NCBI RefSeq assembly: GCF_000379445.1
Contig: NZ_KB902242.1
Coordinates: 237-64,236, forward strand
Source: Fangia hongkongensis FSC776 = DSM 21703
Lineage (GTDB): Bacteria > Pseudomonadota > Gammaproteobacteria > Francisellales > Francisellaceae
Direction: 5' to 3'
Length of the DNA stretch: 64,000 nucleotides
The notes beneath the pieces are model-generated. The model ran no database searches. It was not told the DNA's origin and saw only the letters and a program-made list of their open reading frames with translations. A program made the translations under genes and the position numbers. Within the stretch, counting starts at the first letter, position 1. Every line of letters begins with the position of its first letter. Shown here one piece after another: positions 1 through 8,850 of this stretch.

Positions 1-369
1 TGGATTTTGTGTTCTCATTCATTACATGGTAATCCCTATGATGGTCATACGTTAGAGTCATCGCTGTCCAAAGCAAAAGAGCTAAGTGGTGCTGATATTA
101 AAGAGGTGCATGTTGATCGTGGTTACAAGGGGCATGGTGTTACTGATGTTAAGGTTTACTGCTCAGGGCAAAAGCGAGGAGTGACACAGGCTATTAAAAA
201 ACGCATGAAGCGCCGCTCCAGTATTGAACCGATTATCGGGCATTTGAAATCAGACCATGGCATGGATCGCAATTTTCTCAAGGGCGAGCTTGGAGATAAG
301 ATTAATGCAATCTCAGCTGGAATGGGAATGAATCTTAAGCATGTGATGAGGTTATTGACACCTGTTTAG
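1..369 (+). CDS. IS5-type transposase, C-terminal part (cut by window edge)
   Basis: The frame is open to the first base, so the gene starts outside the window. The visible ~120 residues are the end of a DDE transposase. They carry the R(3)E(6)K signature around the catalytic Glu (R-SSI-E-PIIGHL-K), then the DHGMDRN and GMGMNLKHVMR stretch common in IS5/IS1106-like enzymes. The element would cut and paste itself. I could not find a clear terminal inverted repeat or target duplication downstream of the stop, so its right end is not defined. Family-level call is good; whether the element is intact cannot be judged. Confidence 0.85.
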   Translation, partial: WILCSHSLHGNPYDGHTLESSLSKAKELSGADIKEVHVDRGYKGHGVTDVKVYCSGQKRGVTQAIKKRMKRRSSIEPIIGHLKSDHGMDRNFLKGELGDKINAISAGMGMNLKHVMRLLTPV

Positions 370-678
370 ACATACCTGACACAGATTAAATGAGTCACTC
401 TGGTAGATGGGTTGGGTATTTGTGTCCTGCATGTCACTGTTTGATTTATTTTTATCCAGAAGAAGCTGGCTCAACTCAATTAGGGCATATCTTTGAGTTT
501 TGAAATAAAGTTCAGTGAACAATAAACACACAAAAACAATGTGAAAAGCTACTTTTTCAGGGGCGACTACTTAGATGAGCTTAAACAAAAAGCAGTTGAT
601 TTACTTTGATATTATTTGACAATATGCACATTTGTATGTACAATTGTGATTACGCTGTGTCGAGCTGAAAGATATAAA
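370..678. other. Non-coding stretch between transposase and TA locus
   Basis: About 310 bases with no convincing gene. It should contain the right end of the IS element. Near 541-609 there is a short open stretch (GTG start, 22 codons, reading SYFFRGDYLDELKQKAVDLL then stop) that looks protein-like and may be the tail of a gene cut by the IS insertion. The last 60 bases hold the promoter of the toxin-antitoxin pair. Confidence 0.5.
616..644 (+). promoter_or_regulatory. Sigma70-type promoter with overlapping palindrome, brnTA
   Basis: A perfect -35 TTGACA (616-621) and -10 TACAAT (639-644) are separated by 17 bases. The 8-bp palindrome ACAATTGT (640-647) and TGTACA (637-642) overlap the -10. 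BrnA-type antitoxins are known to repress their own operon, so this palindrome is a likely operator (inference). Confidence 0.75.
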
Positions 679-957
679 ATGCAATTTGAGTGGGATGAGT
701 ATAAAAGCTTAAGAAACCTTGAGAAGCACAAAATCTCGTTTGATATTGTCCACTATCTTTTTAATGACTCCATGCTTGTTGCGGTTGATGATAGAAAAGA
801 CTACGGTGAAATAAGGTATACGGCCTATTCGCTTTATGAAAATTGCTTATTTAACGTTGTATATACAGAGCGCAATAATAAAATTAGAATCATATCTGTG
901 AGGAAAGCAAATGAAAGAGAAAAAGCTAGATATAAAGCAGCAATTAGAAGCTGTTAA
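679..957 (+). CDS. brnT: BrnT family toxin
   Basis: BrnT toxins are RelE-fold ribonucleases that inhibit translation and are neutralised by BrnA. The protein (92 residues from this start) shows the family pattern: FEWDEYKSLRNLEKHKISF at the N-terminus, D-x5-GEIRY in the middle, and IRIISVRKANEREKARY at the end, with the conserved R-K-A and Glu residues. The longest frame starts at 616 inside the -35 box, so the ATG at 679 is the real start; it lies about 35 bases after the -10. The toxin overlaps the antitoxin by 47 bases, as usual for toxin-first brnTA operons. It looks complete and active. Confidence 0.9.
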   Translation: MQFEWDEYKSLRNLEKHKISFDIVHYLFNDSMLVAVDDRKDYGEIRYTAYSLYENCLFNVVYTERNNKIRIISVRKANEREKARYKAAIRSC

Positions 958-1162
958 AAATATGAAAGATAGTGAAATAGATTACTCTGATAGCTCTGAC
1001 ATGGGTGATGCTGATTGGGCTAAATTTAAGCCTTTTACTAATACAAAAAAATCAGTCACAATTAGACTTGATAGCGATATTATTGAATATTTCAAATCAA
1101 TGGGCAAAGGGTATCAAACTAAAATTAATGCAGTCTTAAGAGAGTACAAAAGGCATCACTAA
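911..1162 (+). CDS. brnA: BrnA family antitoxin (ribbon-helix-helix)
   Basis: 83 residues. The C-terminal half (about residues 47-80) is the BrnA ribbon-helix-helix: KSVTIRLDSDIIEYFKSMG followed by GYQTKINAVLREY. The N-terminal part is acidic and probably wraps the toxin. It starts within the brnT 3' end, in another frame, so the two are translationally coupled. It is expected to bind BrnT and to repress the promoter at 616-644. Confidence 0.9.
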   Translation: MKEKKLDIKQQLEAVKNMKDSEIDYSDSSDMGDADWAKFKPFTNTKKSVTIRLDSDIIEYFKSMGKGYQTKINAVLREYKRHH

Positions 1163-1284
1163 ATTATTTGAATTTATTTTTTTATTGTCACTTACACTTG
1201 AACTATTTGGCTAAACAAATCATCCTCAACGCTCTTCCAAGCTGAATCAAACATCTTGCATGCTTTTTGTACTTGCCCTTGCGC

Positions 1285-1319
1285 TATACTTTATTTGCAT
1301 ATACAATAGATATATAAAG
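1285..1319 (+). promoter_or_regulatory. Putative promoter/operator of second TA pair
   Basis: TATACT (1285-1290) is a good -10 but has no clear -35. It is followed by an inverted repeat, CTTTAT (1289-1294) and ATAAAG (1314-1319), in a very AT-rich stretch ahead of the 1340 start. This is a plausible autoregulatory site; the evidence is weak. Confidence 0.35.
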
Positions 1320-1339
1320 TTAATTAGGCAATATTCATT

Positions 1340-1627
1340 ATGTTAGTTGCAACAGCAAAGATTAAAGATAAACTTTGGAATAAGCATAAAGTAACTATAA
1401 GTGAAGTGCATCAATGCTTTATCAATAGAGAAGGTTGCACACTGATCGATGATAGAGAACAAAATAAAACGATACCACCAACACAGTGGTTTCTAGCTGA
1501 AACTGATGCTGGAAGGTTATTGAAAATAGTATTTATTGAGTTTGAGAGTGATATTGTGCTTAAAACTTCCTATGAACCTAACTCCAAAGAACGGGAGATT
1601 TACAAATGTCTAAACAACAAAAATTAG
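1340..1627 (+). CDS. BrnT-like toxin (divergent)
   Basis: 95 residues. The order of motifs follows BrnT: WNKHKVTISEVHQCF matches the 'N-xx-KHgisF' start, then a D-D-R-E turn, a central PPTQWFLAETDAGRLLKIVF strand pair, and a C-terminal helix E-x2-IY. The canonical RKA motif is replaced by LKTSYEPNSKERE. Such proteins are sometimes labelled 'ADP-ribosyl-(dinitrogen reductase) hydrolase', a name I do not think is meaningful. The overlap with a ribbon-helix-helix gene of opposite charge supports a toxin role. Not the same subfamily as the gene at 679. Confidence 0.7.
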   Translation: MLVATAKIKDKLWNKHKVTISEVHQCFINREGCTLIDDREQNKTIPPTQWFLAETDAGRLLKIVFIEFESDIVLKTSYEPNSKEREIYKCLNNKN

Positions 1628-1884
1628 AACAACACTTATTAGCTGATATCGAAAATGATAATAGTTGGGATGAGAAAAAATTAGGTGCGGATATTGAACA
1701 TGCAGTGCCATTTAAAACAAGTGCAGATAGGGGGCTTAATTTGAAGCTTATTTCTTGCAGATTACAACAAGACCTTATTGATGATTTGAAGCATATTGCC
1801 TCATCAAAAGGGATTAATTATCAGCCACTAATACGGCAAGTATTAACTGAGTATGTATCAATGTATCATAAAAAGTACTCTTAG
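1606..1884 (+). CDS. BrnA/CopG-like antitoxin of second pair
   Basis: 92 residues, overlapping the toxin by 22 bases. The C-terminal segment (about 50-88) reads LKLISCRLQQDLIDDLKHIA then GINYQPLIRQVLTEYV, the pattern of a ribbon-helix-helix DNA-binding domain (beta strand, two helices). The N-terminal half is acidic, as in BrnA. Inferred to neutralise the upstream toxin and repress the operon. Confidence 0.75.
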   Translation: MSKQQKLEQHLLADIENDNSWDEKKLGADIEHAVPFKTSADRGLNLKLISCRLQQDLIDDLKHIASSKGINYQPLIRQVLTEYVSMYHKKYS

Positions 1885-1985
1885 TATAACCGCTTGACTG
1901 CCTGCAGATTTAAACCATATCCCGATGAGATCTCTTGAATTTAGCCGTTTATAATTTCAAATCTTCTGTAATTACTATATTATAA

Positions 1986-3134
<1,149 letters not shown>

Positions 3135-3190
3135 CTAGCATTCATCGTATTGAGTGATAAGAGCCAGAGTCATATCTAGCCGATTAAAAT

Positions 3191-3220
3191 AGCCGTAGCA
3201 ACTACGGTTCTCTTTTATCT
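3191..3220 (+). terminator. Rho-independent terminator after tgt
   Basis: Stem CCGTAG-CAA-CTACGG (3193-3207), extended by G-T and A-T pairs to 8 bp, followed by a T-rich run (TTCTCTTTTATCTTCTTTTG). Confidence 0.75.
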
Positions 3221-3354
3221 TCTTTTGTTTTATAGTCGTATTGATGTTGATATTTTATGATATAAATGGATGCTTTATGCGCTTTAGAGCGCTATTAAAG
3301 AGAATGCTAAGATACAGTTAAATACTAGCTGGAAATAAAAATGGAAGTGATATT

Positions 3355-5976
3355 ATGCGCTATATTATCTTTATTTTGCCTATCACGTTACTGATAACAA
3401 GCTGTGGGGGCTCTGGATCCTCTGGCTCAACACCAACACCACCTGCTGGATCCTATATACTCAATGAAACGCTAAGCACAAGCTCTTCTTTGGTCAACGG
3501 CAGTGTCACCATAAACGCAAGCATTCAAAATTCATCGAGTGAGTTAACGCTTTCACAGAGTCAAAACACAACGATTAGCCTACATTCCAATCAAACTGGT
3601 ATTAGTGTTGTTGCTGATAATTGCCAGAATATTCCACTGACAACTTCAAGTAGCTGTCAATTTGATATTACCCCAACACGTGCTGGTAACTATAAGCTTT
3701 ATCTCACTGCAAATGGTGCATCCAGTTCACAAACGCATGTCTTAACGGTCTCAAGTGTACCCGCTTCAAATAACACATTAGTGCTATCTAATGATTATGT
3801 GAATAATGCCATTATTATTTCGGCGAATGTAAATAATCAGAAAAACATCACACTTCAGTCTTTTCAATTAAATGGGCATCCAGTAAGTTCAGTTAACACA
3901 GCATCAACCCTGTATCCAAAATGTACATCAGCTTTAGCGCTAGCATCTGGAAAAAGCTGTGCATTTTATCTGAAAACCAATTTTAATTATAATCTTTTTA
4001 AAGTGATAACCAGTAGCGCTGAGAGCTATTATAGTTATTATGAAAACCCATTATTTATGCCAAAAGTGGGGGTGAATTTGATTTTAACACCGCCGGGAGA
4101 TGTTTGCAAATACGCCAAAGATGCAAGCGATATTGGGCTTATTATGAATTTAATTGCAACGAGATTTAATCTTGTGAAAGTGATGGGCTCATTCCGTGAT
4201 ATGGGCTGTGAAAAAAATGATTTCTCTTTATACCAAGCGATTAAAAATGCCAAATTGGCAGTGATTTTTTTGGCATATCATCCGGATAATCGCTTTAATC
4301 AAGCCTATTGGAACCCAGGGACAGCTACTAGCATCAAACAGGTTACTAAAAAAGGGGGAAAAGGCTTAACCGTGACAAGTGAAAATTATTTTGATAAATG
4401 GTCATCCCTTGCCCAGTATAATAATGATATTTGCAGTTATGCTAAGGCAAATGAAAGCTTTAATCCATCTCCTTGGGCTAAAGAGCCACCGGCAACTTCC
4501 ATTTGTCTGAACATAAAGACCTACCTGAATAATATTGCGCAGTATTTATGTACTAACAATAGCTGTCAGGTGAAAGCAATTTTACTTGGCAATGAGCTTG
4601 CCAGTAACACACAGATTCAGGCAAAGTACAGCCAAAGTAACAAAATCTGGCAATTTAATGACTCACCACAAGGAAGTGGACAGGGGGCAACTTTTGCTAA
4701 CACGGCTTTTTTATCCCCTTATTATGTGACAACAATGAATAATATTATTGCTAATGCCCATGCAAGTGATCCCAGATTCTCTGATATTTATCGTTTGCAA
4801 GGGCATGTGATTGTGGGGCTTGATTTTGCGGTGGGAACACAGGCGACGCTGTCATATAACATTGCAGAGAAGCCTGCGCCAACAACAAAACTTGAGATTT
4901 ATCAAACGAGCAAAGATGGTGCAATATTTCCATTTGATTTTGTCAATATGCTCAACTACAGCATGCAAAATAATGATCCGAATACCCGAGTGCTTGAGTA
5001 CGGTATCTATGGCAAAAACAACTGTGTGGAAGGGGAGAATTGTAACTTGCAGGCAAGTAGCACTTTTAGCAAGATGCCTATCAGCTACAGCTACCCTGAT
5101 AAGATTGCAGTAAATAACTTTACGCTTGGTAAGATGTTTCAACATTTAACAGAGGCGTATCTTATCGCCCTAAAGGGACAAAGTACCATTCGCTTAAGTG
5201 GGACTGAAAATCATAGTAAAGAGTTTACACCAGCTGTTTTTGGTTCGATCTATCCGGGGTGGATTTATGCCGGAAGTGGCAGTTTTGCACAAAATGTAAA
5301 TGATCAGGTACAATTTCAAAAGCTTATCTCAAGTATATTAACGGCATTTAACCATGCATTTGATACTAGTTATCAAGGTCGGATATCACTTGTTGCGGCT
5401 GAAAGTGGCTGGCCAAGTGATGATAAAAGTAGCCCGCAAAATCGCTCATGGCCAAATGGAACAGGCGTGAATTTCAGAAAAGCGCTCTATGCTGATTTGG
5501 CGACGACAATGAACAGCACGCAAAATACAGCAGTCCACTACCCACAAAGCGTCATTTTATGGAGTTTGTTCAATAATAACCACTTTAGCAATGTAGATGG
5601 TTTTTGGGGACTGTTTAGCGATCCTGTCTTTAGCGGCGCGAATATCGATACTTATCCTGTTATAAGTGATTACACTTCAGGCTTGGCTGATTGGTCAAAT
5701 GGGCTAAATTTGCAATATGTGAGCGGTAAACTCATCTGGGATGCACCAAAAGATGCAACTGCAAAGGCGCCAATATTTAACTATCATATTGAGATACTTT
5801 ATTTGGAGAAAGGCGTGTATAAAGTTGCGTTTAGTGGTCAGACAACACAAAGGTCACTTGATATTCAACTGGCGCCATCAACAAGCTACCGCGTATTTAT
5901 TAGTGCAGATTATCAAGATGAAACTACACAAACACAAAAGCTTGCTGCTACTTCAATGGCTGATCTAAGCCTGTAA
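3355..5976 (+). CDS. Secreted lipoprotein with GH17-like (beta-1,3-glucanase) domain
   Basis: 873 residues. The signal peptide ends in a lipobox, LLITSC, so Cys17 should be lipidated, followed by a Gly/Ser/Pro linker. Residues ~35-135 look like an Ig-type beta domain. The central part has the two GH17 landmarks: ILLGNELAS (acid/base Glu414) and AAESGWPSDD (nucleophile Glu683), the latter followed by N-x-R-K-A-LYADL and ILWSLFNNNHF...WGLFSDP as in plant and fungal beta-1,3-glucanases. The two Glu are about 270 residues apart, roughly twice the usual spacing, so a large insertion is present. Residues ~785-873 resemble a fibronectin type III domain. It would act at the cell surface on laminarin- or callose-like glucans. 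The family call rests on motifs only. Confidence 0.7.
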   Translation: MRYIIFILPITLLITSCGGSGSSGSTPTPPAGSYILNETLSTSSSLVNGSVTINASIQNSSSELTLSQSQNTTISLHSNQTGISVVADNCQNIPLTTSSSCQFDITPTRAGNYKLYLTANGASSSQTHVLTVSSVPASNNTLVLSNDYVNNAIIISANVNNQKNITLQSFQLNGHPVSSVNTASTLYPKCTSALALASGKSCAFYLKTNFNYNLFKVITSSAESYYSYYENPLFMPKVGVNLILTPPGDVCKYAKDASDIGLIMNLIATRFNLVKVMGSFRDMGCEKNDFSLYQAIKNAKLAVIFLAYHPDNRFNQAYWNPGTATSIKQVTKKGGKGLTVTSENYFDKWSSLAQYNNDICSYAKANESFNPSPWAKEPPATSICLNIKTYLNNIAQYLCTNNSCQVKAILLGNELASNTQIQAKYSQSNKIWQFNDSPQGSGQGATFANTAFLSPYYVTTMNNIIANAHASDPRFSDIYRLQGHVIVGLDFAVGTQATLSYNIAEKPAPTTKLEIYQTSKDGAIFPFDFVNMLNYSMQNNDPNTRVLEYGIYGKNNCVEGENCNLQASSTFSKMPISYSYPDKIAVNNFTLGKMFQHLTEAYLIALKGQSTIRLSGTENHSKEFTPAVFGSIYPGWIYAGSGSFAQNVNDQVQFQKLISSILTAFNHAFDTSYQGRISLVAAESGWPSDDKSSPQNRSWPNGTGVNFRKALYADLATTMNSTQNTAVHYPQSVILWSLFNNNHFSNVDGFWGLFSDPVFSGANIDTYPVISDYTSGLADWSNGLNLQYVSGKLIWDAPKDATAKAPIFNYHIEILYLEKGVYKVAFSGQTTQRSLDIQLAPSTSYRVFISADYQDETTQTQKLAATSMADLSL

Positions 5977-5996
5977 TGTATAAAGTATTGTCTCAT

Positions 5997-6878
5997 TCAA
6001 GGGGTTATAAGTTTATCCTTCCACTGTTGGATAATGACGTTTGGATTGTTTTTTGCAAGGTAAGCATCAACTTGCGAGCGGTAAAAAACTTGCAAAAAAG
6101 CCTCTAGCTCTTTTCGCGTTTTAAGATTCATATTATAGCGAATGTTATCGATGGTTTGCTCAACTGTCCTTAAGGAGCGCTTTAAGATGCTAGAGATCTC
6201 ACTACTTGCAAGTCCAAGCGTAATCAGATGCATATAGTCAAGGTTTCTATCGGTCAGGTGATAATGCTGTTTAAGTGATAAATAAGGTGAGAACAAAGTA
6301 TTAACCTTATTGTAATAATAATGTTGCGTTGGACGTGAATAGGTATTAGGCACAAACATTTTAGGTTCAGGAAAATCTCTCTCTTGATATTTTTTGTAGA
6401 AAAATAAGGTGATGTCAAAGAGCTGTCTAAATATCTCTTGAAAGGCTATCTCATCGGTTTCAAGGTCAACTAAAAAACAGTGACTATCTTTACAAGTATG
6501 TAAATCATGTTCAATGACAATGACATTTTTTGCCTGATATTTTTGAATATTTTTAAGATAGATAGACTTGGCAGTAAAAGGATAAGCGTCCAGCCTTGAA
6601 TATATCGGCTGGGTAAGAGAAGGGATTGCTACAAGGTCATATTGCCATAACTTATTTAAGACATAAGGTTTTATCAAAGAGGGCTCAGCACTAATAGTTG
6701 AAAAGGACAAGTCATTCCATAGGCGAAAAAATGTAAAATTTCTAATTTTCAATTGCGTCGAGCAAAGTTGAATCAGGCTATTAATAGGCTGTGTATAGAG
6801 CAAAGATTGTTTATGAAAGTCACGATATCGAATGGAATTGAGTATAACCTTTACAACTTTTTCATAACGATGTGTCAT
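5997..6878 (-). CDS. LuxR-type transcriptional regulator
   Basis: 293 residues. The C-terminal ~65 residues form a LuxR helix-turn-helix: LTDRNLDYMHLITLGLASSEI, then SSILKRSLRTVEQTIDNI, then MNLKTRKELEAFL. The N-terminal ~200 residues match no sensor domain I recognise. The start is 4 bases after the phaR stop, so the two regulators are one transcript. Convergent with the GH17-like gene, 20 bases away. Targets unknown. Confidence 0.8.
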   Translation of the reverse strand: MTHRYEKVVKVILNSIRYRDFHKQSLLYTQPINSLIQLCSTQLKIRNFTFFRLWNDLSFSTISAEPSLIKPYVLNKLWQYDLVAIPSLTQPIYSRLDAYPFTAKSIYLKNIQKYQAKNVIVIEHDLHTCKDSHCFLVDLETDEIAFQEIFRQLFDITLFFYKKYQERDFPEPKMFVPNTYSRPTQHYYYNKVNTLFSPYLSLKQHYHLTDRNLDYMHLITLGLASSEISSILKRSLRTVEQTIDNIRYNMNLKTRKELEAFLQVFYRSQVDAYLAKNNPNVIIQQWKDKLITP

Positions 6879-6882
6879 AAGT

Positions 6883-7338
6883 TTATTTTTTACTCTTTAA
6901 ATTATCCCATGATTTTTGCCATCTAGAGATATTATCACGGGCAACGGTATTAAAATAAGTATTTGGATCCATTTTGGAGCTGGGTTTGTTGATATTAGTG
7001 GCTTTAGGCGCTTGACTTAAGTACAAATCAAGCGTCTTATTAAAACACATGACCAAAGTGTTTTGCATATCTGTTCCATAAGATTTAATGACTTGCGTCA
7101 AAAAAGCATTACTAAACATTTGTCTTGGGCTTTTATCTTCAAGCTCATTAATAATCTGCATTAAAATGCCACGGGTAATATCTTTTCCGGATTTATTATC
7201 AATGATCTTGATGTTTTCACTCGAGTTAATCAAGCGCTCAACATCTTCCATGGTAATATAAGCACTTGTTTTTGTATCATACAGTCGCCGGTTAGGGTAC
7301 TTCTTAATTAGGCGAACCGGATTGTCTTCTGTGTCCAT
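6883..7338 (-). CDS. phaR: PhaR-type polyhydroxyalkanoate synthesis repressor
   Basis: 151 residues. The N-terminal DNA-binding domain has the hallmark RLIKKYPNRRLYDTKTSAYI, followed by the accumulation-regulator domain to about residue 115. PhaR represses phasin and PHA genes and is released by the polymer. No PHA synthase or phasin lies in the window, so its targets are elsewhere. First gene of a two-gene unit with the LuxR-type regulator. Confidence 0.88.
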   Translation of the reverse strand: MDTEDNPVRLIKKYPNRRLYDTKTSAYITMEDVERLINSSENIKIIDNKSGKDITRGILMQIINELEDKSPRQMFSNAFLTQVIKSYGTDMQNTLVMCFNKTLDLYLSQAPKATNINKPSSKMDPNTYFNTVARDNISRWQKSWDNLKSKK

Positions 7339-7472
7339 CTCTCATTCTACATTTATTTAATGGCTCTGTTTTTTATAGTTTAACACAAAATTTGATTATA
7401 GATATGAGCCATGAGCCATTTTCCAGTATTTCTGGTTTTTGAGATTTGTGTTTAAAAGAAACCATTAAGAGG

Positions 7473-7501
7473 TTGATTTAGGGTTGTAACTGATGTAATG
7501 T
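7473..7501 (+). promoter_or_regulatory. Candidate promoter of the his operon
   Basis: TTGATT (7473-7478), 17-base spacer, TAATGT (7496-7501). The tandem repeat begins on the next base, so it would lie at the transcription start and early leader. The boxes are weak, so this is tentative. Confidence 0.4.
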
Positions 7502-7556
7502 ATTAACACATTAACACATTAACACATTAACACATTAACACATTAACACATAACAC
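7502..7556 (+). repeat. 8-bp tandem repeat (ATTAACAC x6) in his operon leader
   Basis: Six perfect copies of ATTAACAC run from 7502 to 7549, then a degenerate copy missing one T (ATAACAC, 7550-7556). It sits 33 bases upstream of the TrpR-like regulator start. Such short repeats expand and contract by slippage. It could alter expression or act as a row of protein-binding half-sites. No coding role. Confidence 0.95.
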
Positions 7557-7588
7557 AATATGATGTGAGTTAAGACTGGAAACTAAAG

Positions 7589-7903
7589 ATGCAGGCAGAA
7601 GACGATAAAAAAATCAAACAAACAAAAAAGAATGATAGCGATCTTTTATATAGAGCGATTTTTCTTGCCAAAAGTGAAAAAGAGGTTAAAGCGCTTTTTG
7701 AGGATATCTGTACGCCAGCTGAAATAACAGCAATGGCAGGGAGGTTACGTGCAGCAATAGAGATTAAAGCACAAAAGCCATATCGTCAAATTTATGCCGA
7801 GACTGGAGTTAGTGTGACAACAGTTGGACGTATCGCACGTTGTATTGAATATGGCACTGGCGGATATAATTTAATTTTAGATCGCTTGAACCGAAATGAA
7901 TGA
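7589..7903 (+). CDS. YerC/YecD-family TrpR-like regulator
   Basis: 104 residues. TrpR-fold protein: EKEVKALFEDICTPAEITAMAGR followed by the helix-turn-helix with YRQIYAETGVSVTTVGRIARCI. YerC/YecD-type TrpR paralogues are commonly found beside histidine genes and are predicted regulators of them. Here the gene heads the his operon, 41 bases before hisG, so it most likely represses histidine synthesis (inference). It replaces the leader-peptide attenuator of enteric his operons; I saw no His-rich leader ORF. Confidence 0.85.
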   Translation: MQAEDDKKIKQTKKNDSDLLYRAIFLAKSEKEVKALFEDICTPAEITAMAGRLRAAIEIKAQKPYRQIYAETGVSVTTVGRIARCIEYGTGGYNLILDRLNRNE

Positions 7904-7944
7904 TGCACATCATTGTACCGTAAAAAAATAGAGATACACATCAA

Positions 7945-8841
7945 ATGCAAATAAGAAAAAGACTCAGAATTGCTATTCAAAAAAAAGGTCGCTTAAATAG
8001 TGACTCCCTTGCCTTATTAAAAAGTATTGGCATCAATATGCAGTTATCTAAAAGTTCATTGTACTGTCATAGTGCCAACACGCCAGTTGATTGTTTATTC
8101 GTTCGAGATGATGATATCCCCGTGCTTGTTAATAGTGGGGTATGTGATTTGGGTATTGTCGGTGAAAATGTTTTAAAAGAGTTCTCTTTGGCACAAAATA
8201 ATAAAGAACAAACAAATATAGTGACTGAGAGAACACTTGGCTTTGGAAAGTGCAGATTATCACTTGCGGCACCAAATGATTTTGAGTTTAAGGGGATTCA
8301 AAGCTTAAATGGTATGCGTGTTGCAACATCCTACCCAAATACTATAAAGGATTTCTCTGATCAATATAACCTATCACTTAGGGCGCTGAATATTTCAGGT
8401 TCGGTTGAAATTGCGCCAAGTCTTGATATGTCTGATATCATTTGTGATTTGGTTTCAACGGGTAGAACACTGGAAGAGCATAATCTTAAAGAGCTACAAG
8501 TCGTTTTAAACTCTGAAGCGGTGCTGATTAAAAGCACAAATGTTCTTGATAGTGAGCTTCAACAATTTTATCAAAGACTGCTTGATCGCATAGATGGGGC
8601 GAATCAGGCAAAAGAGTGTAAATATGTTATGTTTCATGCACCAAAAGAAGCATTAAAAGAAATTGCTCAACTTTTGCCGGGACATGAAGAGCCAACTGTT
8701 ATTCCTTTGTCTCATTCTGATGACAAAGTGGCGGTACATATTGTCACGAAAGAGGGCGTGTTTTGGCAGACACTAGAGCAGCTTAAAAAAGCAAGGGCAA
8801 GTTCCATTTTAGTGTTGCCAATTGAAAAAATGCTGGCATGA
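7945..8841 (+). CDS. hisG: ATP phosphoribosyltransferase, long form
   Basis: First step of histidine synthesis: ATP + PRPP to phosphoribosyl-ATP. 298 residues, the long hexameric form with a C-terminal ACT-like histidine-sensing domain (about 225-298). Visible motifs are LRIAIQKKGRL at the start, the CDLGIVGEN loop, and the PRPP-binding segment near ICDLVSTGRTLEEH. It does not depend on HisZ. First enzyme gene of the operon. Confidence 0.97.
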   Translation: MQIRKRLRIAIQKKGRLNSDSLALLKSIGINMQLSKSSLYCHSANTPVDCLFVRDDDIPVLVNSGVCDLGIVGENVLKEFSLAQNNKEQTNIVTERTLGFGKCRLSLAAPNDFEFKGIQSLNGMRVATSYPNTIKDFSDQYNLSLRALNISGSVEIAPSLDMSDIICDLVSTGRTLEEHNLKELQVVLNSEAVLIKSTNVLDSELQQFYQRLLDRIDGANQAKECKYVMFHAPKEALKEIAQLLPGHEEPTVIPLSHSDDKVAVHIVTKEGVFWQTLEQLKKARASSILVLPIEKMLA

Positions 8842-8850
8842 GAGGGGTTT

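Noticed and set aside
7502-7556. CRISPR-like repeats
   Set aside because: The units are 8 bp and directly adjacent with no spacers, and no cas genes are present; it is a simple tandem repeat.
7339-7588. Histidine leader peptide/attenuator
   Set aside because: No short ORF rich in His codons and no terminator hairpin before the first gene.
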